A stretch of 64,000 bases of DNA from JACKBC01 sp041391125 (lineage in GTDB: Bacteria > Chloroflexota > Anaerolineae > Caldilineales > Caldilineaceae), in contig JAWKON010000037.1 in NCBI GenBank assembly GCA_041391125.1, positions 20,753 through 84,752 of the forward strand, read 5' to 3'. Of the stretch, positions 37,634-47,188 are shown piece by piece (position 1 is the stretch's first letter; each line of letters begins with the position of its first letter). A program made the position numbers and the translations under genes. The notes under the pieces are model-generated. The model was given only the letters and a program-made list of their open reading frames with translations, was not told where the DNA came from and ran no database searches.

Positions 37634-40021
37634 ATGGCCAAAAGTCATTATTTTCTCTTTTCTCTTCTTCTGAGCGGGCTGCTCGCTCTCGTGTACTTTG
37701 TGCGACCACTATCCGGTATCGAAAACGAGGCCAAGCCACCCGCTGTTGTGCTGCCCGTCGAGCAATCATCCGCCATCATTGCCGAAAACGTGCATTCCCT
37801 CGCCCCGTTGACCTCCAATTCCGAAAGTCCCATCATTGCCAGCCTGACCTGGGAGCCTGCCGAACAGGTGATTCGCCTGGGCCAGGATAGTGATAATTAT
37901 CCGCTAACCTGGGCCGCCGATGGTCATCTTTACACGGCCTATGGCGATGGGCATGGCTTCGATCCGCCCGTCGAGAAAAAGTTGAGCATGGGCTTTGCGC
38001 GTATTGAGGGCTCACCGCCCAACATCAGCGCCTTTAATATCCGATCTGCGAATGAAGTCGTCGGGGAAGGGCGCAAATTCATGAAATCTGCGGGCCTGCT
38101 GGCGATTGACGGCATTATCTATATGTGGGTGCGCAATTTGGACGACGTGGGCAACTATTGTCGCCTGGCCTGGAGCGAGGACAATATGGTCACCTGGTCC
38201 TATAGTTCCTGGCTGTTTGAGCAATTTGGCTTTTGCACGTTTATTAATTACGGGCAAAACTATGCCGGCGCGCTTGACGATTATGTCTATATGGTGTCAC
38301 ATGACCACCCAAGCGCCTATAAGACGGCCGAACGTTTTGTTTTGGCGCGCGTCCACCGCAGCCAAATTCGTGACCGCAATGCGTATGAATTTTTCAAGCG
38401 CGTTGAATCGGACGGCACGCCGCAGTGGTCCACCAATGTGCTGGCGCGCGGCAGCATTCTAAACAGCCCGGGGGCGCAAGCACGCCGCGGGGCCATTACC
38501 TACAACGCCGCCATTGGGCGCTATATTTGGTGGCAAGGCATTCCGAATACAGAGGACGTGCGCTTTTCCGGCGGGATTCGCATTTACGATGCTGCCGAGC
38601 CGTGGGGACCGTGGTCTTTAGTTTATAATGCATCGCTTTGGGACATTGGACCAGGCGATCTGGGCAATTTCCCGTCCAAATGGATCAGCAATGATGGTCT
38701 GACTATGTATCTGGCCTTTTCGGGCGACGATAAATTTTCGGTGCGCAAAGCGACGCTGGCGCTCTATGCAACGCCCACGCCTTCCGCCACCAGCACGCCG
38801 GTGAACACCCCTACCCCCACCAACACGGCCACTTCGACCAATACGCCGACGCCATCCAATACGCCCACATCGACATCGACAACCACGTCGACGCCCACCG
38901 GCACGGCCACATCCACCACCACCGTCACGTCTACACCCACCGAGACGCGTACGCCCACGGTGACGCCTACCGAAACCAGCACGTTGACCGCGGCCGAATT
39001 ATTGACCCCGCGTCCAACAAGCACGCCCACCTTTACGCCCACACCCACCGAAACCTCCACCCCCAGCGTGACGCCCACGCCGACGCAATTTGTGGTTTCC
39101 AGCTATGACACTGACAACGACGGCATCTTTGATTATTATGAAGATTACGATGCCGATGGCAATCTGAATAATGACGATACAGATAGCGATGGAATCCCCA
39201 ATTTTAAGGATAACGACGACGACGAAGATCGATTTCCGACCATTGAGGAGAAGGCCGATCCCAATATTAATGGCAGCCCGGAGGATGCCACGGATACAGA
39301 TCAGGACGGCATACCCGATTTCCTCGATAACGATGATGATGGTGATGGCGCCCCAAGTTCGCAGGAAGGGCTTAGAGATCTCAACAATAATGGCATTCCC
39401 GACTATTTGGATCCCCAAGTGGCGGACGCAGACTTTTTGCCCATCTCTATGTATACTGAAGCAACGGCCACGCCCACCGCTCCGCCGACCTCTTCATTGG
39501 AGATCGTGGAAATTCCGATTCGCCAATACACAGACGATGCTGAAGAGCAATTAGGCGGCGCCGTAACGCTAAAAGATCCCGAGATCGAATTGGGCGCCGA
39601 ACGTGTGCCGCAACATGCCGGCTTCCGCTTCCAGGGGCTGGAGCTGCCGCCCGGCGCCACCATTGTCAACGCCTATATCCGCTTTACGGCCGACGATTTT
39701 GCCTATGAGCCTGCCCATTTCACAATCTATGGCGAGGCCGTGGCGAATCCCGAACGCTTTAAAGAAGCGAAGTTGAATATTTCCCGGCGCCCCTCCACCA
39801 ACGCCGTGGTGGACTGGCCCAATCTGTCGGACTGGGCCAAAAAGGAAAAGTATCTGACGCCCGATCTAGCGCCAATTGTCCAGGAGATCGTAAATCTGCC
39901 GGACTGGGAGTCGGGCAACTCGATGGCCTTTATTATTACTGGCGAAGGCACGCGTATTGTCAAAGCCTATGATTTAGACGTCGATTATGTAGCCGTGCTG
40001 CACATTGAATACCTGCCATAG
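37634..40021 (+). CDS. Large secreted protein: propeller-like N-domain, Thr/Pro linker, thrombospondin type 3 repeats
   Basis: 795 aa, intact. Signal anchor at ~5-25. Residues ~60-375 resemble DUF4185-type or glycosidase-like propellers (PLTWAADGHLYTAYGDGHG; WSEDNMVTWSYSSW; YLAFSGDDKFSVRKATLALY). Residues ~380-490 are a low-complexity TPT/TST linker. Residues ~495-600 hold Ca-binding thrombospondin type 3 repeats (YDTDNDGIFDYYEDYDADGN, DQDGIPDFLDNDDDGDGA). A C-terminal beta domain follows (FRFQGLELPPGATIVNAYIR). The architecture suggests a cell-surface or matrix protein. Its position inside the glycosyltransferase cluster makes it a candidate glycosylation substrate (inference). Confidence 0.75.
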   Translation: MAKSHYFLFSLLLSGLLALVYFVRPLSGIENEAKPPAVVLPVEQSSAIIAENVHSLAPLTSNSESPIIASLTWEPAEQVIRLGQDSDNYPLTWAADGHLYTAYGDGHGFDPPVEKKLSMGFARIEGSPPNISAFNIRSANEVVGEGRKFMKSAGLLAIDGIIYMWVRNLDDVGNYCRLAWSEDNMVTWSYSSWLFEQFGFCTFINYGQNYAGALDDYVYMVSHDHPSAYKTAERFVLARVHRSQIRDRNAYEFFKRVESDGTPQWSTNVLARGSILNSPGAQARRGAITYNAAIGRYIWWQGIPNTEDVRFSGGIRIYDAAEPWGPWSLVYNASLWDIGPGDLGNFPSKWISNDGLTMYLAFSGDDKFSVRKATLALYATPTPSATSTPVNTPTPTNTATSTNTPTPSNTPTSTSTTTSTPTGTATSTTTVTSTPTETRTPTVTPTETSTLTAAELLTPRPTSTPTFTPTPTETSTPSVTPTPTQFVVSSYDTDNDGIFDYYEDYDADGNLNNDDTDSDGIPNFKDNDDDEDRFPTIEEKADPNINGSPEDATDTDQDGIPDFLDNDDDGDGAPSSQEGLRDLNNNGIPDYLDPQVADADFLPISMYTEATATPTAPPTSSLEIVEIPIRQYTDDAEEQLGGAVTLKDPEIELGAERVPQHAGFRFQGLELPPGATIVNAYIRFTADDFAYEPAHFTIYGEAVANPERFKEAKLNISRRPSTNAVVDWPNLSDWAKKEKYLTPDLAPIVQEIVNLPDWESGNSMAFIITGEGTRIVKAYDLDVDYVAVLHIEYLP

Positions 40022-40256
40022 GGCAGCGTGGCCTCTCCCAGATGGGGCGCTAAAGCGCAACATCTATCTCTCTCCACCTTGTGGAGAGGGGCGCGGCGCA
40101 CCCGCAGGGTGCAAAGTAGGGAGAGGCCATGCACCCCATTCATTCAGTCGACCCACCATGCACCCGATCCCATTTCACCTTGTCATCTTGTCATCCTGTC
40201 ATCCTGTCATCCTGTCCCCCTGCCCCCGTTCCCCATAAGCGGCATCAGCCAGCCCC
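40022..40256. repeat. Intergenic repeats: inverted repeat and 10-bp tandem repeat
   Basis: GGCCTCTCCC (~40029) pairs with GGGAGAGGCC (~40120). At about 40180-40218 the unit TCATCCTGTC is repeated four times; similar GTCATC units flank the hydrolase gene at 45635-45703. Confidence 0.6.
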
Positions 40257-42300
40257 ATGTCTAGTCGCACCCGCGGCAGCCTGCTCTGCATCCTGCTTCT
40301 GGCCGCTGCCCTGCGCTGGATCCCGCTGGATCTGGTCCCCTATTCATACGACGAAGCGCACATCACCGGCATGGCGCAAGGCGTGGCCGCCCTCAGCGGC
40401 TACCTTCCGCTGCTGAGCGGCGGCACTACGCTGGGGATTCAGCGCTCGGCGCTGGACGTTTATCTGCTGGCCTTACCGCTAATCTTGACCGGTGGGCGTG
40501 TTGAAGGGGCGGTTTGGGGCGTGGGCGCCCTGGGCATTCTGGCCGTGGCGCTGACCTATGCACTGGGGCGGCAAGTGGGCGGCAAGCAGCGCGGTGAGCT
40601 GGTGGGGCTGCTGGCCAGCCTCTACATGGCGGCCAACCCCTGGCTCGTCTTCTATGACCGCAAGCTGTGGGCGCATATTCAAGTGCTCTTCAGCGTTACG
40701 CCCCTGTGGCTGGCCTGGCGGGCAGTCGTTCCAACGGACGAGGAAAGCTCGACCAATCGTAGGGCGGGTTGGGAAACCCGCCAACCGGCCCCACAGACCG
40801 CCAATCTCTTCCAACCAAACCAAACAGGCCGGCGCTGCCTTCTGGTTCCCCATCGCAGCGCCTCCAATTGTTGAGCCACGTGCTGGGCCTGGTGCAAATT
40901 CTAAGCTGGCTGGCAGCCCTGCTGATTGCCCCGCGCCGCTGGCCGGCGGGCGCTGCTGCTGGGCGCGGTCGTTGCGCTGCTGCTGTTGCTGCCCTATGGC
41001 TGGGCGCTCTGGCAGCAGATGCCACCCGATGCTCCCGCACGCATCGGCCAGATCGGCGATCAGCTCAACGCGCCAACTGCGTCGTGGCAAAAACTCATCG
41101 ATCCGGCCGAATGGCTGCTGGCCCGCCAACTGGTCACCGGCGGCGGCATCTCCAGCATTGTGGGGCGCATGGAAACCGCAGCGCTCTGGTGGCAGCTCAA
41201 CCGCACGCTGATCTCGCCGCTTCTATTGCTGTTGGTCGGCGTGGGCATTGTAGGACAAGCTTTTCAGCTTGTCACCCTCAGAAAAAATGTAGGAGCCCGC
41301 CTGCTCTGGCCTGGGGCATCGGCCCTCTGCTTTTGGGGCTTCAACCAACCGAACTCTATCTGCAATATTGGACGGTGCTGCTGCCGCTGCCGGCGCTATT
41401 TTTCGCCCTGGGGGTCACAACCGCGCCTGATGTACTGGCGCGCTGGGTACAAATCAACTGGCTGCACGCTGGCGGGTCTAGTTGCGGCAACTGTGATGCT
41501 CGTCTGGGTGGGCAGCTATTTAGACGTGCAATCGATTGTGGCGCGCAGGGCAAGCGGCGTCACACTGCGCGGCTGGCAGCAAGCGCTGAGCGTGGCGCGC
41601 GACAAGCCGCCGCGGATCAAACGCAGGAGGTGCGTGGCCGTCCACGGCGTCGATCCGGGCTATGAGAGCGAGCCAGCCGTGGTGGCCACGCTGCTGGGCA
41701 GCCCGCCCTTTGCGCGCTTTGTGGCCCCTCGGCGCCGCCAGCTTTGCTCTTTTCCTACGACCGGCCCAGCCTCTACTTTTGGACCATCGACGCGCGCCGA
41801 CCGAAGCCCAACTGCAACAGTGGGGCCAGCTCATCGCCACCCAACCGCTTGCCGACCGCGGTGCGGCGCGGCTCTATCGCATTCCGCCCTTTGTCGATCT
41901 AAAGTTTGACTACACGCAACTCGACCCCACGCCTACCTTTGATGCGGGCATGACGCTGCTCGGCTACCATTTCCCCGCCGACGCCAAAGCCGATCAAGCG
42001 CTGCAAGTCACGCTGATCTGGCGCGTGCTAGAGCCGCCCTGGGAAGTACGTCAGCGCGACTTTACGGCCTTCAACCACATCCTCAACGCCCAGGGCGACA
42101 TGGCTGGCCAGGTCGATGGCCTGGCCACACTCAGCCGCGACTGGTGGCCGGGCGACGTGCTGATTCAACCATACGAGATAACGCTGCCCGCCGGGGAATA
42201 CACCTGGCGCGTGGGGCTTTATAGCCGCGTGGATGGCGGGCGTTCTGGTTTGTTGGGGGGTGGGGATGCAGTGGATTTGGCGGGATTAGTGGTGAAGTGA
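40257..42300 (+). CDS. GT-C-type membrane glycosyltransferase (frame disrupted)
   Basis: ATG 40257. The N-terminus carries VPYSYDEAHITGMAQG, then helices and MAANPWLVFYDRKLWAHIQVLF. Sense resumes in other frames (RALLLGAVVALLLLLPYGWALWQ; RLVTGGGISSIVGRME-like region; LLGLQPTELYLQYWTVLLPLPALF) and ends with the shared-type C-terminal module (TLLGYHFPADAKADQALQVT ... YTWRVGLYSRVDGG). At least five frame changes. Repeat-type DNA is inserted near 40758-40790 (GTAGGGCGGGTTGGGAAACC) and 41250-41275 (GACAAGCTTTTCAGCTTGTC). Confidence 0.6.
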
Positions 42301-42307
42301 GGAGGAT

Positions 42308-42751
42308 ATGGACATCACTGGATATAGTGTTCACGTAAGGAAACGTGTGTCATTTCTAAAGGCAATGATGGATCATTTTTGTGGAAGTGCGCTCATTTCA
42401 TTCGAAGGAGATCTGTCAGCAATCGATATTCAAAATATACCCAATACATCTACTCAACCAACCGGCGACTTGCGTAGAAACACCTTCGATCCGCAAAGAG
42501 ACTTCATCGTTCTGCCCTTAGAGGCACATACAATAGACATAATTAGAAATGACATTCTGCACCGAATTGGGCTTTCAAGACGAGTTGATCACATCTTAAT
42601 TGCACAAGATGGAAAGCTGGTTGTAGGAATCTATGATCGTTTTGATGAAGGTAGTGTTTGGGTAAGCCCTCAAACTTCCCGTTCATTTCTGGATTCCCTT
42701 GCTGAGCAAGACATCATCAATTCATATACGTTCCTCACCTATTCTGAATGA
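42308..42751 (+). CDS. Hypothetical protein, 147 aa
   Basis: ATG 42308 follows GAGGAGG closely. The product (MDITGYSVHVRKRVSFLKAM...; FIVLPLEAHTIDIIRNDILH; HILIAQDGKLVVGIYDRFD) is soluble alpha/beta with no recognised motif. Its base composition is visibly more AT-rich than the neighbouring glycosyltransferase gene, which may mean recent acquisition. No partner gene overlaps it. Confidence 0.6.
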   Translation: MDITGYSVHVRKRVSFLKAMMDHFCGSALISFEGDLSAIDIQNIPNTSTQPTGDLRRNTFDPQRDFIVLPLEAHTIDIIRNDILHRIGLSRRVDHILIAQDGKLVVGIYDRFDEGSVWVSPQTSRSFLDSLAEQDIINSYTFLTYSE

Positions 42752-42789
42752 CGTTCGCTGGTATATGCGTGCGGAAATGGGTCTATACG

Positions 42790-42816
42790 AAAAAGAGCCG
42801 CCCACGCGGGCGGCTC
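42790..42816 (-). terminator. Rho-independent terminator
   Basis: GAGCCGCCC and GGGCGGCTC form a 9-bp stem with a 4-nt loop. On the minus strand it is followed by TTTTT, so it ends the small minus-strand pair at 42829-43369; it may also stop the + strand gene at 42751. Confidence 0.8.
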
Positions 42817-42828
42817 GCTTGTCAACGG

Positions 42829-43068
42829 TCAATCTAGTGGCTTGATGAGCTGCACCTCAATAATTTTTTGCGCAAAATCACGGGCAAAGGATACTAAATG
42901 TCCTTCAATAACCGCCCTCTGGAGACCAGGCTCAATCTCACTTTCTGCAGGGGCAGCAGTATCGTCCAGCGCCTCCCGCGCAAAGAAGAGTGCCGCTACA
43001 AGCTGACCATTATCCAGCAGTTAGTTGGACGCTTCCAAGCTATAGAGCGTTTCCCATGACGACTCCAC
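42829..43068 (-). pseudogene. Small gene with in-frame stop, partner of the 43040 gene
   Basis: GTG 43068, inside the end of the upstream gene, opens VESSWETLYSLEASN, then TAA at 43021-43023. The same frame continues as LLDNGQLVAALFFAREALDD and ends ...IIEVQLIKPLD at 42829. The 80-codon layout, overlap with the upstream gene and following terminator argue for a real two-gene unit. The family was not recognised. Confidence 0.4.
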
Positions 43069-43369
43069 GAGCGGCCATCCTTTCGCGCATTTCGGCCCCC
43101 GTTACAACTCGAGTGGGGTCTGCTTTGAATTTTTCCATGATCTCAATAGACTCGATTATGAATTCCAACAGAAAGATGCCGCGCTGAGGCTCTGACTCGC
43201 GGGCGCATATATTTTGCCAAAGGTTATCAAGCCTGCTTTTCTCTATTTTGTCCAGCCGCAGTAATGCTGAATCCTTATTTTTGCGCAGCGAACTAACAAG
43301 CTCCATCAACAGGTCCAAATTTTCGGTCGTCTCTTGCATTGCTTCCTGTTCTAGTGTTTGTATAGTCAT
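43040..43369 (-). CDS. Hypothetical protein, 109 aa
   Basis: ATG 43369 follows GGAGG with a 4-nt spacer; the upstream extension to 43423 is not supported. The product is mostly helical and charged (MTIQTLEQEAMQETTENLDL ... PTRVVTGAEMRERMAARGVV). It overlaps the disrupted gene downstream. The two-gene layout resembles toxin-antitoxin pairs, but no known family is recognised. Confidence 0.5.
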   Translation of the reverse strand: MTIQTLEQEAMQETTENLDLLMELVSSLRKNKDSALLRLDKIEKSRLDNLWQNICARESEPQRGIFLLEFIIESIEIMEKFKADPTRVVTGAEMRERMAARGVVMGNAL

Positions 43370-43503
43370 AGAACCTCCATTTTCATAGAGAAGTGATAAT
43401 TTCAAACTACACCAAGAATACATTGCATGCGTTGCATTGTCAATGTCGATAAAAAGGATTACGCAGGGAGCGTTTCTCTTTGGGGGAGGGGAGATGTACC
43501 CGA

Positions 43504-44535
43504 TTACGCAAATAAATGGTTTCGCAGCGCCTCAATCAACCCCGACTGCACCGCATCCTCCAACGTATAGGCCTGATGGTTGAGCCCACTCATATAAATT
43601 TTGAGCATGACGTCAAAATCGCGCAACGCGGCGTCCAGATTGAGCGGATGCGCCTGCGCATCGTCCTCTAGCCAGTCGAACATGGCTTCGGTCATGGCGG
43701 CCTGGCCCAGAATATCCTCATCGGCATAGTTGTGATGGCCGGACTCCCGGCGTCCGTCAACATTGGTCTCCCAGCCCCACATGGTCCAATGCACAAAGCC
43801 GCGCTCCCCGTAAACCGCAATACGCTTGTGGACGTTGGTGCGCGCATCACCGGCCAGCACGTAGGGCGCATTGGCCCCACAGCGCAGCAGCGCGCTGACG
43901 CCATCCGCAAAAGTAATGGCGCCCAGCGTCTGGTCCGGGGCGAAATGTTGGCGCGGCGTCGCTGCCAGGCCATCGGCGCCCGAGACCTGGCCCATAATGT
44001 TGACTGGTTCTTCCTGCGGATAAAAGGCGCCGATGGCCTGCAGCGTGTGGGTGCCTTGATAGGCCATGTTCATGCGGGCGCTGGCGTCGATCAGCCGCAC
44101 CTGGCCGATCTGGCCCTCCTGCACCAGCTTTTGCAGCGCCGCCCGCCGCGGATGAAAGTGCAGTTGATGGTTAATGGCGATTTTGACGCGGCTGCGCGCC
44201 GCAAATTGGCGGATGGCCAGATAATCTTCGCCCTGGATGGCCAGCGGCTTTTCCACAATAATGGCGGGGATGCCGGCTTCTTCGGCCGCTTCGAAAATTT
44301 CCAGCCGCACATTGGGCGGCGTGTTGACGTGGACCAGATCGGGCTTTTCCTGAGCAAACATTTCGTGATAATCGGTGTAGCGCGCCGCCACGCCAAAGCG
44401 CGCGCCAAATTCATCGAGCTTGTCCCGTTGGCGCGTAGAAATGGCGGCCAGTCGACCGCGACGAATGTGCCGCTAGGCTTCGACGTGGCCGCGGGCGCGC
44501 CCACCGCTGACGGCCACAATGGCGCATTTATACAT
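43504..44535 (-). pseudogene. Gfo/Idh/MocA-family oxidoreductase with in-frame TAG at codon 21
   Basis: The full-length frame (344 codons) starts at ATG 44535 after AAAGGAGG with MYKCAIVAVSGGRARGHVEA. TAG at 44473-44475 follows, where relatives usually have an aromatic residue before RHIRRG. Downstream the frame is intact: NTPPNVRLEIFEAAEEAG, the catalytic-type IIVEKPLAIQG, KIAINHQLHFHPRR, and a C-terminal half with HWTMWGWETN. Such enzymes oxidise or reduce sugars with NAD(P). A single-base change would restore it. Translation from an internal start would lack the nucleotide-binding strand. Confidence 0.75.
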
Positions 44536-44561
44536 GGATAGCCTCCTTTGGGGAAGTGGCA

Positions 44562-45629
44562 TTATGGTATTCTTGACTCGAGCTGACGTGTTGTCGCGGG
44601 TGGCGGGTTGCGAGTGGCGGGTTGCGAGTTGAGATTCGTAATGGCCAAATTTAGGGCGTTTTTCACATACGCCCCGATTTGGGCGACGGCGGCGCGCGCC
44701 TGTGGTTCCAGCCAGTAGAGCATGTGCCAATCGTGGATCATATCGTCCCACACGTTGAGCGTCACGTCGACGTTAACCGCCTGCGCGCGCTGCGCAAATT
44801 CGCGCGCTTCATCGCAAAACAGTTCAGCGGATCCAACCTGAATCAACACCGGTGGCAGATCGCGCAGCTCTGCATAAAGGGGCGAAGCCAGCGGCGTTTT
44901 CGGGTCCACGCCGCTCAGATACATGCGGGCGCACGCGGCGACCAGCTCGGGATTCAGATAGTCGACGCCGCTGTTGGCGCGGATCGAGGCGCAACTCAGG
45001 TTCAAGTCCAGCCAGGGCGAAAGGCAGACGGCAGCTCTGGGCAGCGGCAGTCCGGCATCGCGCAGACGGGTCAGCGCGGCGATGGCCAGCCCCCCACCCG
45101 CCGAATCGCCAATGAAAACGATCTGGCTGGGGTCCATATTGTGCGCCAGCAGCCAGCGATACACCGCGCACGCATCGTCCAGCGCCGCTGGAAACGGATA
45201 CTCGGGCGCCAGCCGATAGTCCAGCGCCAGCAGCCGCACACCGCACGCCCGCGCTAGGGTCGTGGTCAGGCCGCGGTAGCTGTACAGAGAGCCGGCCACA
45301 TAGCCGCCCCCGTGCAGAAAGAGCGCCAACTGCGCATCCTCCACCGGGCCCGCGGTCACCCATTCTGCCTTTGCCGGCAGTCCAACTGCGGGCCGGATCG
45401 CCACATCGTTACCCAGCGGCGGCAGCACAATTTGCTCCATGAGTCGCCGCACCTGCGCGGCCGTAATGCGATTGCCGCGCGGGGCGTGGCTGCGCAAAAA
45501 GTGGACAATGCTCTCAAAGCCCCAAGACCAGCCCGGCCGCTGCGGCCCCGCTAACATGCGCCGCATGGTGACGGTCTGCGCGGCCGCGGCGAACTGTAAA
45601 TTCAGTTGGAGAAAGTCGGTGAAGTTCAT
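44562..45629 (-). CDS. Alpha/beta hydrolase, hormone-sensitive-lipase (HSL) family
   Basis: 355 aa from ATG 45629. Oxyanion-hole motif HGGGY (106-110), nucleophile motif GDSAGG (Ser176), acidic residue near DPKTPLASPLY, and a C-terminal IHDWHMLYWL with the catalytic His region. These make it a carboxylesterase/lipase of the HSL (GDSAG) group. The last ~20 residues (QPATRNPPPATTRQL) are encoded by tandem GTGGCGGGTTGCGA repeats and look like an added tail. It lies between the Gfo/Idh gene and a phosphotransferase, all on the minus strand. Confidence 0.85.
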   Translation of the reverse strand: MNFTDFLQLNLQFAAAAQTVTMRRMLAGPQRPGWSWGFESIVHFLRSHAPRGNRITAAQVRRLMEQIVLPPLGNDVAIRPAVGLPAKAEWVTAGPVEDAQLALFLHGGGYVAGSLYSYRGLTTTLARACGVRLLALDYRLAPEYPFPAALDDACAVYRWLLAHNMDPSQIVFIGDSAGGGLAIAALTRLRDAGLPLPRAAVCLSPWLDLNLSCASIRANSGVDYLNPELVAACARMYLSGVDPKTPLASPLYAELRDLPPVLIQVGSAELFCDEAREFAQRAQAVNVDVTLNVWDDMIHDWHMLYWLEPQARAAVAQIGAYVKNALNLAITNLNSQPATRNPPPATTRQLESRIP

Positions 45630-45634
45630 GGGTA

Positions 45635-45703
45635 AGATGACAAAGTGACCGGATGACAAGATGACAAGATGAACTTCATCCGGTCATCCGGTCATCTTGT
45701 CAG
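45635..45703. repeat. Hairpin of GTCATC/GATGAC repeats
   Basis: AAGTGACCGGATGACAAGAT and the complementary CATCCGGTCATCTTGTCA form a long hairpin between the phosphotransferase and hydrolase genes. Confidence 0.65.
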
Positions 45704-46800
45704 GCTTTATGGGCGATCTCAAATGCGGCCTGGGCCAGCCGCGGCACCATATCGCCAAAGGCGGCAAAGCGTTGATCTTGGGTTTGGCCGCGTTGGTAGC
45801 GGATGTAGATTTGGGCGATGATAACGGCCAGGCGATAGAGCCCCAGCGCGTGATAAAAGTTGATGTGCGACACGTCGCGACCGCTGCGTTGGGCATAGCG
45901 CGCCACCAGATCGGTGCGGGAAAGGAAGCGCGGCTCATCCACCGGCATCATGGAGGCGGCTTTGTAGTAGGCCGGGTCGGACGGCTCGGACCAGTAGCAG
46001 AGCAGCGCGCCCAGGTCGCAGAGCGGATCGCCCAGCGTACACATGTCCCAATCGAAGACGGCCACAATGCGGCCGGGGTCGTCGGCAGCTAGCATGGCGT
46101 TGTCCAGCTTGTAGTCGTTGTGCACCAGCGTGGCGGCGCTGGCGGCGGGCATGTTGGCCTTGAGCCAGCCGTAGACCGCATCCATAACGGGCAGTTCCTC
46201 AGCCTTGGCCGCCTGCCAACGTTTATACCAGCCCTCGATCTGCCGCTCGACAAAACCGACGGGCCGGCCCAGCGTTTCCAACCCCAGCTCCGCATAATCA
46301 ACGGCGTGAAAATCGGCCAGCGCATCGACCAGCGCCGCGCTCATCTGGCGCGGGGCGTCGGGAATGTGATCGTAGATGGGTGGAATTGCGCGACGCACGA
46401 CCACGCCATGCCGCCGCTCCATGACAAAAAAGTCAGCGCCGATGATCGACTCATCATCACAATAGTGAAAGGCACGCGGGGCCAGCGGAAACGCCTTGTA
46501 GAGCACCGAAAGCACCGTCGATTCGCGCCGCATGTCGTGGGCCGATTTGGCCACCGGTCCCAGCGGCGGGCGGCGCAGCACGTATTCGACGAGCTGACCA
46601 TCGGGTTGCGTATATTGGAGCAAATAAGTCAAGTTGGCCGCGCCGCCGCCGAATTGGCGCACGGTCAGCGGGCCGTTGGCGTGGGGCAGCTTATCGTCCA
46701 GGTAGGCGGCCAAGCGCGCCTCGTCAAAGCGCTCATCGGCGCGTACGGTGATGGTGTCGGCTGGGGGTGGGGTGGGTGTGGATTGGCGTGGCGTCATCAT
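45700..46800 (-). CDS. Phosphotransferase-family (aminoglycoside/choline-kinase fold) protein
   Basis: 366 aa. Kinase-like landmarks: FGGGAANLTYLLQY (~50), catalytic loop LVHNDYKLDNAML, and AVFDWDMCTLGDPLCDLG. The sequence is closest in style to the ACAD10/ACAD11-like phosphotransferases found with acyl-CoA metabolism, rather than antibiotic kinases. Two adjacent ATGs (46800, 46797) are possible starts; no clear ribosome site is seen. Confidence 0.8.
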   Translation of the reverse strand: MMTPRQSTPTPPPADTITVRADERFDEARLAAYLDDKLPHANGPLTVRQFGGGAANLTYLLQYTQPDGQLVEYVLRRPPLGPVAKSAHDMRRESTVLSVLYKAFPLAPRAFHYCDDESIIGADFFVMERRHGVVVRRAIPPIYDHIPDAPRQMSAALVDALADFHAVDYAELGLETLGRPVGFVERQIEGWYKRWQAAKAEELPVMDAVYGWLKANMPAASAATLVHNDYKLDNAMLAADDPGRIVAVFDWDMCTLGDPLCDLGALLCYWSEPSDPAYYKAASMMPVDEPRFLSRTDLVARYAQRSGRDVSHINFYHALGLYRLAVIIAQIYIRYQRGQTQDQRFAAFGDMVPRLAQAAFEIAHKA

Positions 46801-46866
46801 GAGTGCATGATACTGCGTTTGGGCGCGTATTTCAAGTTCAATATAATGTAAACTGAGTTGATCCCC

Positions 46867-46896
46867 TTGACAGGGGTAAGTTAAAGGGCCTAAAAT
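46867..46896 (+). promoter_or_regulatory. Promoter of the mazEF-like pair
   Basis: TTGACA (46867-46872) and TAAAAT (46891-46896) are separated by 18 bp, 58 bp upstream of the antitoxin ATG. Confidence 0.55.
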
Positions 46897-46954
46897 AGAG
46901 GGGCTCAATTGGGGATGATATAGGGACGTATTAACGATATAGAAAGAGGGTCAT

Positions 46955-47188
46955 ATGATACAGACCAAATTCACGCTTTACGACAATCAGGTTGACTTTT
47001 TAACGCAGTTTCGCACCTATGGCTTTAAAGACAAGAGCGACATGGTGCGTCACGCGCTGGATGCTTTACAGCATGCGTTTGAACAGCAGCAACTGCGGGA
47101 GTCGGCAAAGCTGTATGCTGAACTCTATGATGAGGATGCAGAATCACGAGAGTGGATAGAAGCGGCGGCCCAACAATGGCCAGCGTAA
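46955..47188 (+). CDS. MazE-type antitoxin, ribbon-helix-helix-like
   Basis: 77 aa: MIQTKFTLYDNQVDFLTQF, then SDMVRHALDALQHAF, a strand-helix-helix pattern, and an acidic C-terminus (YDEDAESREW) as expected for toxin binding. AGAGGG precedes ATG 46955. It overlaps the mazF-like gene by 13 bp, indicating coupled translation; such antitoxins usually repress their own promoter. Confidence 0.7.
   Translation: MIQTKFTLYDNQVDFLTQFRTYGFKDKSDMVRHALDALQHAFEQQQLRESAKLYAELYDEDAESREWIEAAAQQWPA

Noticed and set aside
38764..39078. Val/Gly repeat protein on the minus strand
   Set aside because: Antisense of the Thr/Pro linker.
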